The notes below the pieces were generated by a model that had not been told where the DNA came from, did no database searches, and saw only the letters and a list, made by a program, of their open reading frames with translations. A stretch of DNA of 64,000 bases from Rugalucina vietnamica (Eukaryota > Mollusca > Bivalvia > Lucinida > Lucinidae). Positions 9,745-21,242 of the stretch are shown here, one piece after another (position 1 is the first letter of the stretch; each line of letters begins with the position of its first letter). The stretch lies in NCBI GenBank assembly GCA_964017185.1, contig OZ024876.1, positions 13,331,726-13,395,725 of the forward strand, written 5' to 3'. The position numbers and the translations under genes are program-made.

Positions 9745-11137
9745 GCCCCTCTCGTTTTATACTAGCACGAACGAGATTTCATGGATTCTCTTAACCATGA
9801 CAATCAAGTTGATGTTATCGAGGCTTTTAATTCAACTTCCAGGTACCTCGATCGACAACCCTTATTTTGAAGGTATGGTCAATCAAATTTGTCCACCTGA
9901 ACTACTGTTGAATAAAGGCAATGCCACAGATACCGAAACCCCTTTTTTAGATTTACATATTTCTATTGCAAATGGATTTGTTCTTCTAAACTTTATAATA
10001 AGATCGATGACTTTAATTTTGAAATAGTAAATTTTCCGTTTTTGGATGGTGACGTTCCTCGCAATACTTTTTTTACGTTTTATACATTTCGCAACTTATT
10101 AGACTTGCTAGAGTCTGCAACTATGTCACGGACTTGAACGCCCGAAATAAATATTTAACGCCAAACTTCCCCAGCAAGGCTATTGGTATCATAAACTTCG
10201 AAAAAAAAAACTTTTTCATTTTCATCGCAGACACTATGAATTAATTTCCTGAATGAATTAAGCTTCTTTATACTATAAATTGATTTCCAAATTCAATGTT
10301 GGGTCAAAGACGCTTTTAAGTTAGGGTCTTTCGAAACCAAAATTTTATAGTGAGTTGCTTTACAAATTTAAGAATTTTATAGGAATGAATGATTTTTCTT
10401 TTCAGTTTAGAAAAATCAGTATACGATACAAGCGTATAGGATATAACTTAAATGTGATGCGACAATCTTCATGCTGAGTTTTTTACCCACTCATGATTGA
10501 TAACTTGCTGTCTTCTTTGAGTCGGGTGTCAGACTCTATGATGGCCCCGACTAAAAGCCATTCACTTTAGTTGGTTGGGGACCGAGATTCTTGTCATTTG
10601 CTTGGCCCAACGGGGCTCAGCTGGTGTTTTTCTTTTGCTCTGGATTTCAGTTTGATGTTTGGCGCCCGGGGATCTCCAGGCAGCTTATTGTATCTGTGAG
10701 TCCTTGTTTTTTTATTCATCTTGGTCCTTATCATTATTTATTTCTTGTTCCATGATGATTCATCGACTAGTAAGAGATTCACCACGAGGACCGAACAATT
10801 AACTAAATGTTTTGAACCACTGCAGAAACTGAGGTTAGGCGCCTGTAAAAACAATTTTAAGCCCCCCAGTAATATTACTAATTATTCCAAACCGATACTT
10901 CTGTAGTGGTTCTAATTGTTTTATGCTTTGGTGTTGAATTTTTGCGCTGTTTGCACCTTATGATTTTTTTTTTTTTCAGTTAAGTTTGGGTAACTGACCG
11001 CCTATTGGGAAATAGCTGCTCATTAGGCTTACGATATGTTTTCTCAGTATAAGTACATTAGTGTTAAATTATTTCTTTTCCCACCTCGGTTTTTAGAGTG
11101 GGGAATTATTTCCGATTACACCATTTACTTCTATAAC
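9745..11137 (+). pseudogene. R4 retroelement with decayed Penelope-like reverse transcriptase
   Basis: The most 5'-complete R4 copy. Around 9760-9850 a frame reads ERDFMDSLNHDN and then STSRYLD, the approach to a YLDD-type reverse transcriptase active site; the second Asp and the following residues are lost to a small deletion and frameshift. In the next frame come IDNPYFEGMVNQI and PFLDLHIS (to 10025), then IVNFPFLDGDVP (10028 on), then scattered matches to the thumb-like part. It ends with the R4 3' tail. The pattern FLDLxxS, PFLDGDVP, YISQLIRFAR (the last seen intact at 40459-40764) resembles Penelope-like reverse transcriptases, but class assignment is from memory. No copy in the window is functional. 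Confidence 0.75.
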
Positions 11138-11414
11138 CTCGAGGCCGGGTTGGAAACCCCGAAGACCTGTTTATCGCGTCGCGGATAAAATATCGCAACC
11201 TATTACACGTAGCCGGAAGAAGAGGGAATTCTTCTTGACAAAAACTACAATGTAAACTAGATATAAAGGATAGTCATAATTAAATGTCATAACATATTCC
11301 AAGTAGCCAGAGGAAATGGAAACTGTTTTATAACAAGAACAACAAAACACGAAAGTTTAGTTTTTATAAACATGAACCTGAATTTCTATGACGCAGACTT
11401 GCGAAAATGGTCAA
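11138..11414. other. Non-coding spacer between R4 copies
   Basis: AT-rich, with TCGCGTCGCGGATAAAATATCGC near 11175; nothing else recognised. Confidence 0.35.
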
Positions 11415-11595
11415 ATGGTACAAGTATGCAATGATTAAAAGGCGCAATCAGAGAGAAATTCACACTCCAAATACCGAGTTGGGAAAAACCATATTGGCAA
11501 TTAGGTACTTATACTAAGAAAGCATATTGTAATCCGAGTGAGCAGCTATTTCCCAAAAGGTCGGTTACTCAATTTCCCAAACTTAACTAAAAATA
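11415..11595 (-). mobile_element. R4 retroelement 3' tail, minus strand
   Basis: Reverse complement of the R4 3' end: GGTACAAGTATGCAATG, CACTCCAAATACCGAG, GAGTGAGCAGCTATTTCCC and CCCAAACTTAACTAAAA. Confidence 0.85.
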
Positions 11596-11696
11596 TTCAA
11601 ATCGGAACGAATGCTGCTGAACTCGAATTCGCAACTTAACGCAAGTCTGCGTTGAGGGGCTTTCACGTAGGTGTGACGAGGCCCTAATCAGTGTTC

Positions 11697-11793
11697 TGAA
11701 ATGGCCATTTTTCCCGGCTCGGTTTTTGGAGTGGGAATTTCTTTCTGATTGCGCCATTTCCTGATCATTGCCTACTTGTATCTTTTCATTTGA
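11697..11793 (+). mobile_element. R4 retroelement 3' end, about 100 bp
   Basis: GGCTCGGTTTTTGGAGTGGG followed by TTTCCTGATCATTGCCTAC and TTGTATCTTTT, the last 100 bp of R4. Confidence 0.8.
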
Positions 11794-11854
11794 CGAATTT
11801 GTGTGCAACCTGTAGCAATGAGTTTCGTAAACTTGCACTGGATTTTTGTCCTTT

Positions 11855-12010
11855 GTATGGGACATAGGCAAACAGTTTACAGAACAAGGCGTCCCATCTG
11901 GGGCTATTCTGTTTGCTTAGAGGAATTTCGTTGAAAAATTGAATAAAAATCAAAATTCACTCCTGATACCCCTTAAAATGAAAGAGGACTCACCCAAATT
12001 ATAATGATGG
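11855..12010 (+). repeat. R5 repeat copy
   Basis: GGGACATAGGCAAACAG, CGTCCCATCTGGGGCTATTC and CTGTTTGCTTAGAGGAATTT in the order seen in the other R5 copies (12690, 19915, 25795, 47920). The CGTCCCATCTGGGGC block can pair with a near-complementary CCCCAGATG(T)GACG block present in longer copies. Confidence 0.75.
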
Positions 12011-12061
12011 GAAAATCCATTGGTCAAAAAAATGGGTTAAAACAATGATGTAGAAAAGAGA

Positions 12062-12348
12062 ATTTAGAAAAGAGGACCAAACAACTAACTAAATGTTGTG
12101 AACCACGGCAGAAGCTGAGGGTAAGGTTAGGTACCTGTAAAACCGGTTTAAGCGGTTTATATTTTTAATAAAGTTTAGGTAAATGAGTGGCCACCTATTG
12201 GGAAAATAGCTGCTTATTCGGCTAACAATGTGTTTTCATGGTATAAGTACCTGATTGTTAATTTAGTTTTTTTTATTCACCTCGGTTTTCGGAGTGGGAA
12301 TCTTTTTTCTGATTGCGCCTTTTCCTGATCGTTGCCTACTGGTACCTT
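12062..12348 (+). mobile_element. R4 retroelement, internally deleted 3' tail
   Basis: Starts at GGACCAAACAACTAACTAAA and runs through ACCGGTTTAAG, then jumps to GTTTAGGTAAATGAGTGGCC and the 3' end. The segment that normally contains GATCGTTCCAAGGCGATAC is missing. Confidence 0.82.
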
Positions 12349-12689
12349 TTGATGTCGACATGACCAGAAAGAAACAGTTCTGAGAATGTGGGAAAAATAT
12401 AAGAATTAAGTTAAGCATAGGGCAGAATGATAATATCGATTTTCCCGAAATAAGCTTAATGCAGAGAAACCATAATAATTTTCCTCATTTTAATCTTATC
12501 TTTTACGGTGATTCTAAACGGCTTAGGGGGCCAATATTTTATGATCTATTTGTAAAACAACATCTTGCATTCATTGCAGAGTGCATTTGAAATGTCAAAG
12601 ATGTTTTGAACTTGCGATGTAAACCAATGACTGACATTGCATGAATTCGATGAAATGTGCAATATGTAACTCATATTAGCCTAAGGTCC
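12349..12689. other. Non-coding spacer
   Basis: AT-rich spacer with no recognised element. Confidence 0.35.
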
Positions 12690-12870
12690 TATTTAGGAGA
12701 CAAAGGCAAACAGTATAGCCCTGGATGTCACGCCGCAGAATGTGGCTATTTTGTTTGCTTAGAGAAATTTCATCGAAAAAATTGAACCTTTTAAATCACA
12801 CTTGAAGTTCCTAAAACTGAAAGTGAACTCATCCAGTTGATAAGGATGGTCGAATTCATTTATCATTAAT
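12690..12870 (+). repeat. R5 repeat copy
   Basis: GACAAAGGCAAACAGTATAG, CCTGGATGTCACGCCGCAG and TTTGTTTGCTTAGAGAAATT, then AAACTGAAAGTGAACTCA. It matches the R5 order. Confidence 0.72.
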
Positions 12871-12951
12871 TACATGGGTTAAAAAGAGAAAGATGACGGT
12901 GTACTTACGCACTCATCGCATTCTCTTGCCCGATAGATAATTGAACCGCGT

Positions 12952-13065
12952 CATGAGAAAACAAACAACGTAATTTTCGGACAGACCCGGCACAAACCAG
13001 GCTGTAGAAGCACAGAAGATGGCTAGAGACAGGAAATTTTGGATTTAGATAGTAGAGGAAGCGAG
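12952..13065. mobile_element. R1 MITE, 3'-truncated half
   Basis: TGAACCGCGTCATGAGAAAA start, then CAGACCCGGCACAAACCAG and CACAGAAGATGGCTAGAG. The right half is missing, so the hairpin is lost. Confidence 0.75.
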
Positions 13066-13183
13066 TGACTACGACTACGCCACGTAGGTTATCAGGCTAA
13101 AGCATTCATTGGCTATTAGTTTCAAGGCATAAGCTTTTAGTTTTTCTATGGAAATCGAAAGTTACCAATCAGCGACTGTAAAT

Positions 13184-13291
13184 TAAATTTTTACCGATAA
13201 ATAAACGAAAAGAAAAAAATTTATTTCTGGTTTCCTTAAATTTTTACCGATAAATAAACGAAAAGAAAAATATTTTATTTCTGGTTTCCTA
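13184..13291. repeat. Tandem duplication, 2 x 54 bp
   Basis: Two adjacent copies of a unit containing TTTTTACCGATAAATAAACG and TTATTTCTGGTTTCC that differ at about two positions. Confidence 0.9.
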
Positions 13292-15220
13292 GTGCTCATC
13301 AATGAAAATAACATTCTCAAAATTCATTGCATTTGAACCTTTATTAAGTAACCGTGTATTGTGACTTCCGAAATAAAAAAAAAAACACCCTAACTCCGAA
13401 AGCGCCAATGACAGTCGAAATGTTGGCTTACTATTATATTTCATTATAGTCTCTCTTCAAAGCATAACAAGTTTTCTTCATAGCTAGCCCCCTTTCTTCA
13501 TAGCGTATCACGCCACTTCATGCATGTAGCATATCGATTATTTTCCAATCACAGATATATTAATAACCTGTCATAACGAAATCTTCGGAATAAATTGGCG
13601 TATTGCATAGGTTAGAGACCGAAGTTATGCAGTTCGTTTGTCTTGAAAATCTAGCATACGACCTAAAAACGCATGTGTTGCACACAAGCCAAAAGTGATT
13701 CCAAACCCTAGGCTAAGTTTTCAGCAGATCGGCTAGAGATGAAAAAAGCTAGATAAATTACCAATGATGTCTTAAAATAGGAGTAATAAATAATACATCA
13801 AAATAACGCAGAGATATTTACACGTTTCTAATCCCTATTTTCCATTGTAGGTAATACCGCAAATGAATTTATTTTTGATCACTGCATTTCGCTATGAAAG
13901 AGCTGGATTGGTGACCGTGTTATTGTTCTCTTTACCTTCCTTTAAGGACATACCGTCATATCGCTAAAATATTGATAGTAGTCATCTTTGAAAGACATTT
14001 AGCCTACCGTAGGAAAATGTTATAAGCATAATCTGCATGTCACCTGAAAGAAGAGAAGATGTTCTTTCCACTGATATATGTATGTGTTGAGAATATTTTA
14101 TAGCTTTATGTTGACACAATGAGACAGTTTTAATTGTCTTTTGGCAGTTTATTTGCATCTTCTTTTTAAGTTTTTGAGTTAGAGGTACCTTTTTCTGTGA
14201 CAGCCATCATTCGATAGAGATCTACAAAAATGTATCAGGGATTTTCGAAATAATGCCTCCAAGCAGAAATAGAGCACATTTTGTCATGCAGTTCATAATT
14301 AATTGGTCACCCCTAACAAAATCTTTGATAGATCAAGAACCATTCAAAATTTAGCAAATCTGTGATACATTTATCTTTGTCATACTTCAAACCACCCACC
14401 TACCAAATATTATGTAGATCCGTCCATAAATAAAAGAGTTATACTACTTTGAAATGGAAGTTCTTTTGAAAATCTAATTGTCAGATCAACCTTAAAATTG
14501 TTTGATGATACAAAATGTCTGCAATGCTCTTGAATAGGTAGATTCTAGATCATGGCATCTACACACATCCAATCAACACTCTGGGAGACTTTGCTACACA
14601 CCTTTTGGGCTGGTCTGCATTATCACAGTAGGCCAAAATTATGAAAATATTGTTTATTTTAACCAATAGCCTGAATTCCAGCCATGAATACATTTCATGG
14701 TCATTAGTTAATGACCTGCCCTAAGTAGTGGAACATTCTCCAGGAAATCTTCAAAAGGGAGGCATAATCTGCTATCACTTAATGATGGATGTGGAAAATC
14801 AACTGTTACAGGAAATGAATGGAATGGGGCAAGTTTATTGCTTTTTTACTGTCTTCAGTATGTCTGATGTTAGCCTTTGTCTTGAGAAAACCTATGCACA
14901 TCCAAACTAGAGAGGTTGGATGCAAACCATGACTTAGAGTTTCATAGTTTACATTACACTTTTTACATTGAAATTTAAAATTCATCAACTATATGTAGTA
15001 AGATTATACTAGATATGCAGTAAAAAAGAAGAGTTCAGAAAGTTTGATCTTTTTGGACGAAGTTGTTTCTGGGAATTTTATCTCAGCTTCAGATTTATTT
15101 GAGGTGTACTGATCCTGTACATACCATGATGTCTTACTCATTTCACACTTCGGCGCCCCTTTTCGCTTTCATTTTGGCATCATGAAAATCAACAATTTTG
15201 ACTCTTAGATTTTTTTTTTC
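13292..15220. other. Long non-coding stretch
   Basis: About 1.9 kb without a supported exon, RNA or recognised repeat. The short ORFs near 14728-14988 overlap on both strands and show no family motif. It could contain introns or UTR of a gene whose exons lie elsewhere. Confidence 0.35.
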
Positions 15221-15224
15221 ATTT

Positions 15225-15434
15225 TGAGCCGCGCCACGAGGAAACCGATCTTCAGGATTTCCGGCCTATACAGCTACAAGACATGGATAGAAGCTTGAAG
15301 TTTCGGATCTAGGAAGAAGAGGAATTGTACTATGCGTGTAGCGAAAACAAAGACTCTGATCAGTTACTGCACAGATATCTCCGCCTTCGTTTTCGTATAT
15401 AGGCAAAAGTCCAGTTTTCTCATGACATGGCTCA
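15225..15434. mobile_element. R1 palindromic MITE
   Basis: Ends TGAGCCGCGCCACGAGG and CTCATGACATGGCTCA. ATTT occurs on both sides, a plausible 4 bp target duplication. Confidence 0.82.
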
Positions 15435-16995
15435 ATTTTAATATCATGAGAGTTGAATGTTGCTTTATCTTGTGGGCTTTGTAAAAAGAAGAACAATGTC
15501 CCACTGTGAGAAAAACAAGTGTCTAGGCCATTCAACAGATACACAAACTAACCAGTTTCGCATTATAGGGATGTTTAAATGCGTAAAACAAAGTCCTGAA
15601 CCTTGCTGCAGAAACACAGCTTATCTTTATTTTTTTTTTATTTTTTATTTTTTTATTTTTTTTTTATGTCTTGTGCAAGAATTAACACATGTTTTCTCAA
15701 GGCAAACCAGTTCTTGTCTGTCTAAGTTGATTAATAGCCTACTGGCCCATCAGCTACCTGGTACAGAAAACCTTGATAGTGTGTGAAATCAATTGGCCAT
15801 TGGCAATCAGGGGTAAATTGATAGAACAAACTTTATCCACAGTTTACAGTTACTTTGGAAATTTTATCAAATTCTAGCATTTCTGATAAAGATACGATTT
15901 TCATTTTTGCACATGATGTAGAATATACTTAATGCATTTATAAACTATCTGTTTTGAAAAAAGAGCAAAAAATAGTGTCACTGACGTCTGTATGTCCTTA
16001 ATGTAATCATTTTAAGATACACATGAAAATAAGTTAAGGAACACCTGTAATAATGTGACTACCAACATTGGACTGTATATATACTTCTTTGTAAGAATTA
16101 TGAAGAATGTTTCGACAACTTGACAGAATCTGTAGTATCAAAAGTTGTTTTTGTGTGAAAATGGTAAGCATCAAGCATAAAGCGGTCATCTTTGATTCAG
16201 AAATATTTCGCTAGATTCACGGAACGCGCTGATATTCATTGCGATAACTTCATTCTGTGAACTCGCGTCTGAGAATTCGAACTTGCCTGTGGATTGGATA
16301 TCATTAATTCTTTATTTTCTGACTGACTGTCGGCGGTAGGTCCATTCTTTTCCGGGGGTAGGGTTCATGATCACGTTTTGTTCTTTGGCTATATATTTTG
16401 CAGGTTGTAAACGTTTGGCCAGATCTTCGATATGACCCTTTAGGAATTTAAACATGCACGTTCTTGTCATAGCGCCATAGCGGAATTATTCTTTTACGGC
16501 TTTATTTGAAAAATGTCCAACAATTTTGCCTTCTATAGAAATCAGTGCAAATGCCTTCCATAGAAATCAATGTAAACTGCAGATTTTTATGATTAGTTGG
16601 TTTGAAGATGAAATATGAATTTTTAGATCCGAAGTCGTTTATTCATTGAGAACGTGCAGATGCAACATTCTATTCCTGTTTCGCACTCAAAAGTTGAGTT
16701 TCGCGGACTGCAGAAGCGAAAAGGCAAACTCGTACTCAGTAAAAGTCGAGTTTTTCATGTATGGCACATTGTGTCCTCCATAGCACAAGGACAAAATGTT
16801 GTGAATGTCCATAAATTGGCCTGTTGCTGGCCAAGGTATGAAATATATTTGATAAAAAGTTCAGTGTCGCCAGAAATTAGGAAAATAGATTTTTTGAAAC
16901 ATTTTCCAAGAGCTAAAAGTGTTCCCTAACTTATTCCCTTGTGTATATATTGAATATATATATATATCTTATCCTCATTGCGTAATATCTTAGGC
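15435..16995. other. Non-coding stretch with T-rich tract
   Basis: No supported gene in 1.5 kb. 15623-15667 is a T-rich tract with interspersed A. A TATATA cluster lies at 16950-16970. ORFs at 15457-15786 and 16654-16929 have no recognisable motif. Confidence 0.35.
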
Positions 16996-17616
16996 GTAAA
17001 AAGGTACAAGTAGGCAAAGATCAGGAAAAGGCGAAATCAGAAAAAGGAGTTAGCTAGCTCTGCGATAGATTGTCCGACTTTATGATAGCTGCTCATTGGG
17101 CTTATGATATGTTTTCATGGTATAATTTAAGTACCTGATTGTTGATTTGGTTTTTTCCCATCTCGGTTTTTGGAGTTGGAATCTTTTTCTGATTCCGCCT
17201 TTTCCTGACCTTTGCCTACTTGTACCTTTTTGTAACCTAAGTTCAATGGCTTGGCCCGGTATTTAGTAGATCCACTGCAGAAGCTGATTGTGAGGTTGTG
17301 GCCATGTAAAACTAGTTTAAGGCCGCCAGTAATTTTATTTTACTGATCGTTCCAACTTCCAAGGCGATACTTTTGTTGCGGTTCTTTTTGTTTTATGCCT
17401 TGGTGATTTTTGTGCTGTTTGCACCTTATGTGCGTTTTCATATTTGTAGCTTGGTTTGGGTAACTGAGTAGCCAGTTGCTCACTCGGCTTACGATATGTT
17501 TTCTAAGTATAAGTACTTAATTGTCAATTTAGTTTTTCCCACCTCAATTTTGGAGGAGTGGGATTTTCTTTCTGATTGCGTCATTTCCTGATCATTGCCT
17601 ACTTGTACCTTTTTGT
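16996..17616 (+). mobile_element. Cluster of three R4 3'-tail fragments
   Basis: 16996-17045 is a minus-strand R4 end (AAAGGTACAAGTAGGCAAAG). 17082-17234 is a plus-strand tail from ATAGCTGCTCATTGGGC to the 3' end. 17265-17616 is a longer plus-strand tail starting at CCACTGCAGAAGC. The three abut, suggesting repeated insertion at one site or rearrangement. Confidence 0.8.
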
Positions 17617-17951
17617 GCTGTGGATATGTACCAAGGAGTTTCCACCCAAACATGGCAGAACAAATGTTTAAATGATTATCTTAGTACTTCGAACACCTCT
17701 TGAACCACCTTGTGAGACATACAAAGCCACATCTCAATTGTATTGGAGACTGGGTTGGAAACTTAGTGCCCCGAATCTGTAATCGAAACAATATCATGTA
17801 TGTACAATGTATCTACCAGACTGCCTCTGAGCCGATGGTGAAATCACAGTGCAAATGCAAGTAAATCTTCCAATTTTAACAAATGTCTAGGACATGTGCC
17901 TCTCTAAAGTTCTAAACTGCTGTTAGAAGTACCCGGTTTTAGTACATTATT
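17617..17951. other. Non-coding spacer
   Basis: No gene, RNA or named repeat seen. Confidence 0.35.
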
Positions 17952-18137
17952 TGAGCCGCTGCATAAGAAACCGCGAAGCCGATCAGCGCCATTATTTTCG
18001 CTACACAAATAGTACAATCCCTTTTCTACTTAAATCCAAAATTCCAAGCTTCTAGCTTGCTTCTTTGACTGTACAGGCCGATTTGTGTCGGACCTGGTCG
18101 GAAACCCCGAATACTGGTTTTCTCGCTTCGCGGCTCA
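17952..18137. mobile_element. R1 MITE, internally deleted
   Basis: TGAGCCGCTGCATAAG left end and CTCGCTTCGCGGCTCA right end, but only 186 bp: the left half of the internal hairpin is missing and GAAACCGCGAAGCCGATC follows the left end directly. Confidence 0.8.
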
Positions 18138-18379
18138 TTTACTACTTCGATCGAATTTATGGGAATGATAAAGTGTCATTAAGTTTATGCTTTATGACGA
18201 GATGCATTAGCGGAACGTTAAATACCAAGAGCAAAAATTGTGTCGCATATTGATGAAACATATTTATTCATCATACTAGCTATAGTTAAAACAACAAAAC
18301 CCATCAGATCGAATGGAGTCATAATGGAAAGTTCATAGGCAAAAGTTTTAACCTGCCACTTACATTTGATCGAGTTGTT

Positions 18380-18383
<4 letters not shown>

Positions 18384-18427
<44 letters not shown>
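18384..18427. repeat. Poly(A) tract, about 44 bp
   Basis: Uninterrupted A run. It could be the tail of an unrecognised plus-strand retroposon; no element is identifiable upstream. Confidence 0.95.
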
Positions 18428-18429
<2 letters not shown>

Positions 18430-18967
18430 GAAAATCTGTTAACATCTCTAAATAGACAGACAATTCTTGTAGTCAGAAGTAGTGACAACTTTAAAAATAT
18501 ATTTTTTTCTCAAAGCTTGCAGTGTACCCCGCTGAATATAGGTACCGTCATTTTTAAATAGGGGAATATTATTATTTTGAGAGATGTGACATTTATAAAA
18601 GGCCCGTTTTCGTCATCCAGACCTTCTTCATTTTCAAAGATAAAGGCATACTGAACATGTCCATGGAGCCGGAAATTTGGATTCCCCGGCTATTACCTTT
18701 GTCGCATATGGATGAAATGTGAAAAAATACACCACAAGATATAGTCCAAATTCTTGTCATTATTTAAACAGCTGGTGCATGTCTTTGGCAAAGCCTTACT
18801 GGTGCACGTTTCTGAGTCGCACAAATTATTTGGTGGCAACCTTTGAAGATATGCTGGTGTATTCATTGAAGCAAAACGATTTATATATACGAGTAGTGCT
18901 CTTGTCGATAAAAACCTTGTTCACTGACTAGTGTACATCTATTTATTTAATATTTGTTAAAAAAAGT
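18428..18967. other. Non-coding spacer
   Basis: AT-rich; the short ORF at 18719-18931 has no recognisable motif. Nothing else seen. Confidence 0.35.
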
Positions 18968-19625
18968 CAACGAATCATCACGGACAAATAAATAAATCAT
19001 GATAACCACAGTGATGAATAGAGAACGAGGACTCACAGATACAATAAGCTGTCGAGGCGATGGAGAGCCTCGGGCGCCAGACATCATCACAAATATCTGG
19101 AGCAAAAGAAAAAAAAACACAAGTTGAGCCCAGGTGGGCTAAACAACAGACAAGATGCTCCGGCCAAAACCAACTACATGTAAAATTAATCATCACAGAG
19201 TCTGACGCCCGAACAACTGACGTGGAATTAACGAAGGAACCATATTTAATAACCATGATTGGGTTAAAAACTAAGCATGCAAACTGTCGCATCGCATATG
19301 CATTATATCCTATATGCTTGTAACGTATGATAATTTTTCTTAACTGAATTCCCATCAGTTTCTTAAACTTGCAAACCAGGCCCTCAAGTAAATGCGGCTT
19401 TAATCCAACATTAAATTTGAGAACAATTCATACATAGTGTTTTCGATAAAATTTAGAAAATGTTTTTTTCGAAGTTTATGATTCCGATAGCCCTGCTGGA
19501 GAGGTTTGACTGTGAAACATTTGTTTTGCGCGTTGAATTCCGCAGACACTAGCAAACTTATATGTTGTGAAATGTATAGACCACATGTAGCACGTCGAGA
19601 AACGTCACCATAAATTTCAAACAAA
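18968..19625 (-). pseudogene. R4 retroelement, minus strand, with decayed RT C-terminal region
   Basis: Read on the minus strand from 19625 down, broken frames give SRRATCGLYISQHISLL, NAQNKCFTVKPLQQGYR and NHKLRKKHFLNFIE, then KIIIRYKHIGYNAYAMRQFA and VVRASDSVM, all matching the region after the RT active site in other R4 copies. The 3' part to about 18968 holds the R4 tail start (CTCCGGCCAAAACC region, GAGTCCTCGTTCTC). Frameshifts and stops separate the parts, and the far 3' tail is missing. Confidence 0.78.
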
Positions 19626-19654
19626 ATCCATTTGCAAATAGGGGCTTCAGAAGT

Positions 19655-19674
19655 TTTTTTTTTTTTTTTTTTTT
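19655..19674. repeat. Poly(T) tract
   Basis: About 20 T at the upstream (minus-strand 5') edge of the R4 remnant. Confidence 0.9.
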
Positions 19675-19719
19675 CATGCAAACCCTACATGATTATAATG
19701 AACATTTCCCAGTTTAATA

Positions 19720-19736
19720 CCGAGCAAATAAAGAAG

Positions 19737-19774
<38 letters not shown>

Positions 19775-19775
19775 G
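19720..19775 (+). repeat. AATAAAG plus (TTAC)n tail
   Basis: GCAAATAAAGAAG followed by about nine TTAC units. The same arrangement, AATAAAGATT then TTACTTACTTAC, occurs at 32826-32855. This looks like the tetranucleotide 3' tail of a non-LTR retroposon. Confidence 0.7.
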
Positions 19776-19914
19776 ATAGCGCGGTTCGCAATGTATCCTC
19801 TCCGAGATCGGCTGGTACCAGGTTCAATCAATGGTACTGCTCTGCTTCAGAACGCATGGAACTTTGTTGTTTCTTTCTTTATGATACATTACCCCACATA
19901 AAAAGAATAACGTA

Positions 19915-20110
19915 TTTAAGCCTGGTGTCCTTTTTGTCGGACATAGGCAAACAGTATAGCCCCAGATGTGACGTCGCAGAACGCGGCGTCCCATCTGAGG
20001 CTATTCTGTTTGCTTATAGGAATTTCATCAAATACGTATATACAAACATTCTTGATGCCCCTTAAAATGAAAGTGGGTTCTCCCAAATTTTAATGATGAA
20101 GTCAGTTCGT
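19915..20110 (+). repeat. R5 repeat copy, longest
   Basis: Contains GTCGGACATAGGCAAACAG, CCCCAGATGTGACGTCGCAG and AACGCGGCGTCCCATCTGAG, which form an imperfect hairpin, then CTGTTTGCTTATAGGAATTT. Confidence 0.78.
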
Positions 20111-20448
20111 CTTATATGGGTTAAGGAACCCTACGAGTTGATATGTGTGCTTTTGTATGCATTATTTATGTATCCACCCATCTGTACTGTAATAATTGTG
20201 TTAGCACGCGATGAAATGTCCGTGATTATTGGATTATGTGAACCTTCCCAGATCAGTAGGTACACTTGTCAGAACTTGTGGACGATAAACTAATTAAACC
20301 ATAACAAGTGTCAGAGACTGACCATCATTACATATTAGAGCATTTGTTGTCGCACCTTAGTACAACTAAAGGTCAACCGAAGTATGGCAACGAAGCATGT
20401 CACTATAACATGTCCGTGTATATATACTTTTATGTAGAAAAACTAAGT
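20111..20448. other. Non-coding spacer
   Basis: No gene, RNA or named repeat seen. Confidence 0.35.
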
Positions 20449-20592
20449 TTTGGTAATTGAGTGGCCGCCTATTGGGAAAATAGCTGTGCAATCGGCTTAC
20501 GATGCGTTTTCTTAGTATAAGTACTTGTTTGTTATTTTTGTTTTTTCCCACCTCGGTTTTTGGATTTGGGAATTTCTTTCTGACTGCACCAT
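20449..20592 (+). mobile_element. R4 retroelement 3' tail, truncated at both ends
   Basis: TAATTGAGTGGCCGCCTATT, TCGGCTTACGATGCG and CCCACCTCGGTTTTTGG are present; the last 40 bp of R4 are replaced by R3 sequence from about 20598. Confidence 0.8.
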
Positions 20593-20597
20593 TTCAT

Positions 20598-20705
20598 AAT
20601 TTCTTATTTTGCTCCCAAACATAGATTGTTGTACGCGTTAGAACCGCCTTGCGCTGTTCTAACATACACCAACTATCTAAGTTTTGAGCAAAATTAAGAA
20701 AATCT
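20598..20705. mobile_element. R3 fragment (central hairpin only)
   Basis: CCCAAACATAGATTGTTGTA, GTTAGAACCGCC.. and the complementary arm to TTTTGAGCAAAATTAAG. The outer arms are missing. Confidence 0.7.
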
Positions 20706-20993
20706 TGTTTTTGATATCTCAAAAGGCATTTAAAACTGCTACTGCTGGGCCTCGAAGTAGATCACCTGCATACCTTTTGAGAACTGTTCGTAGAATCAAG
20801 GTAGAACTGCTAAGTACTAAAGACCGAAGTTTTTATGTATATAGTATGGACTTGAAATGATAACTGAAGGTTAATAGTGCAAAATTATACATTTGTCGCC
20901 ATGTTTGGTCATTATACGATAACGCAAGTGAATCTGAAATAATTTGAGTCAAAATACAAACTTCAATACTTGCAAGTCAGTGATAATAAAAAT
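20706..20993. other. Non-coding spacer
   Basis: Nothing recognised. Confidence 0.3.
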
Positions 20994-21227
20994 GAACCGC
21001 TGCATGGGAAAAAAACAAACAATCTACATAAGCGAAAACAAAGGCGCAGATCAGCTTCACAGTAACTGCGAAGCTGATCAAAGCCTTTGTTTTCACTGGA
21101 TAGTACAATTCCTCTACTTTCTAAATAAATAATTTCCAGTCTCTAGCCATCTTCTGTGCTTGTGCATCCCGGTTTGTGTCGGACGTGGTCGGAACCCAAT
21201 TTGTTGACATTCTCACGCACAGACTCA
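20994..21227. mobile_element. R1 palindromic MITE in the 3' flank of the synaptotagmin-like gene
   Basis: Left end TGAACCGCTGCATGGG, right end CTCACGCACAGACTCA, internal hairpin GATCAGCTTCACAGT/..GCGAAGCTGATC. It ends 15 bp beyond the stop codon of the minus-strand C2-domain exon, so it would form part of that transcript's 3' UTR. Confidence 0.8.
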
Positions 21228-21242
21228 AATGTTGAAAAGGTC

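Noticed and set aside
18218-18463. Minus-strand ORF with a poly-Phe stretch
   Set aside because: Produced by the 44 bp A tract on the plus strand.
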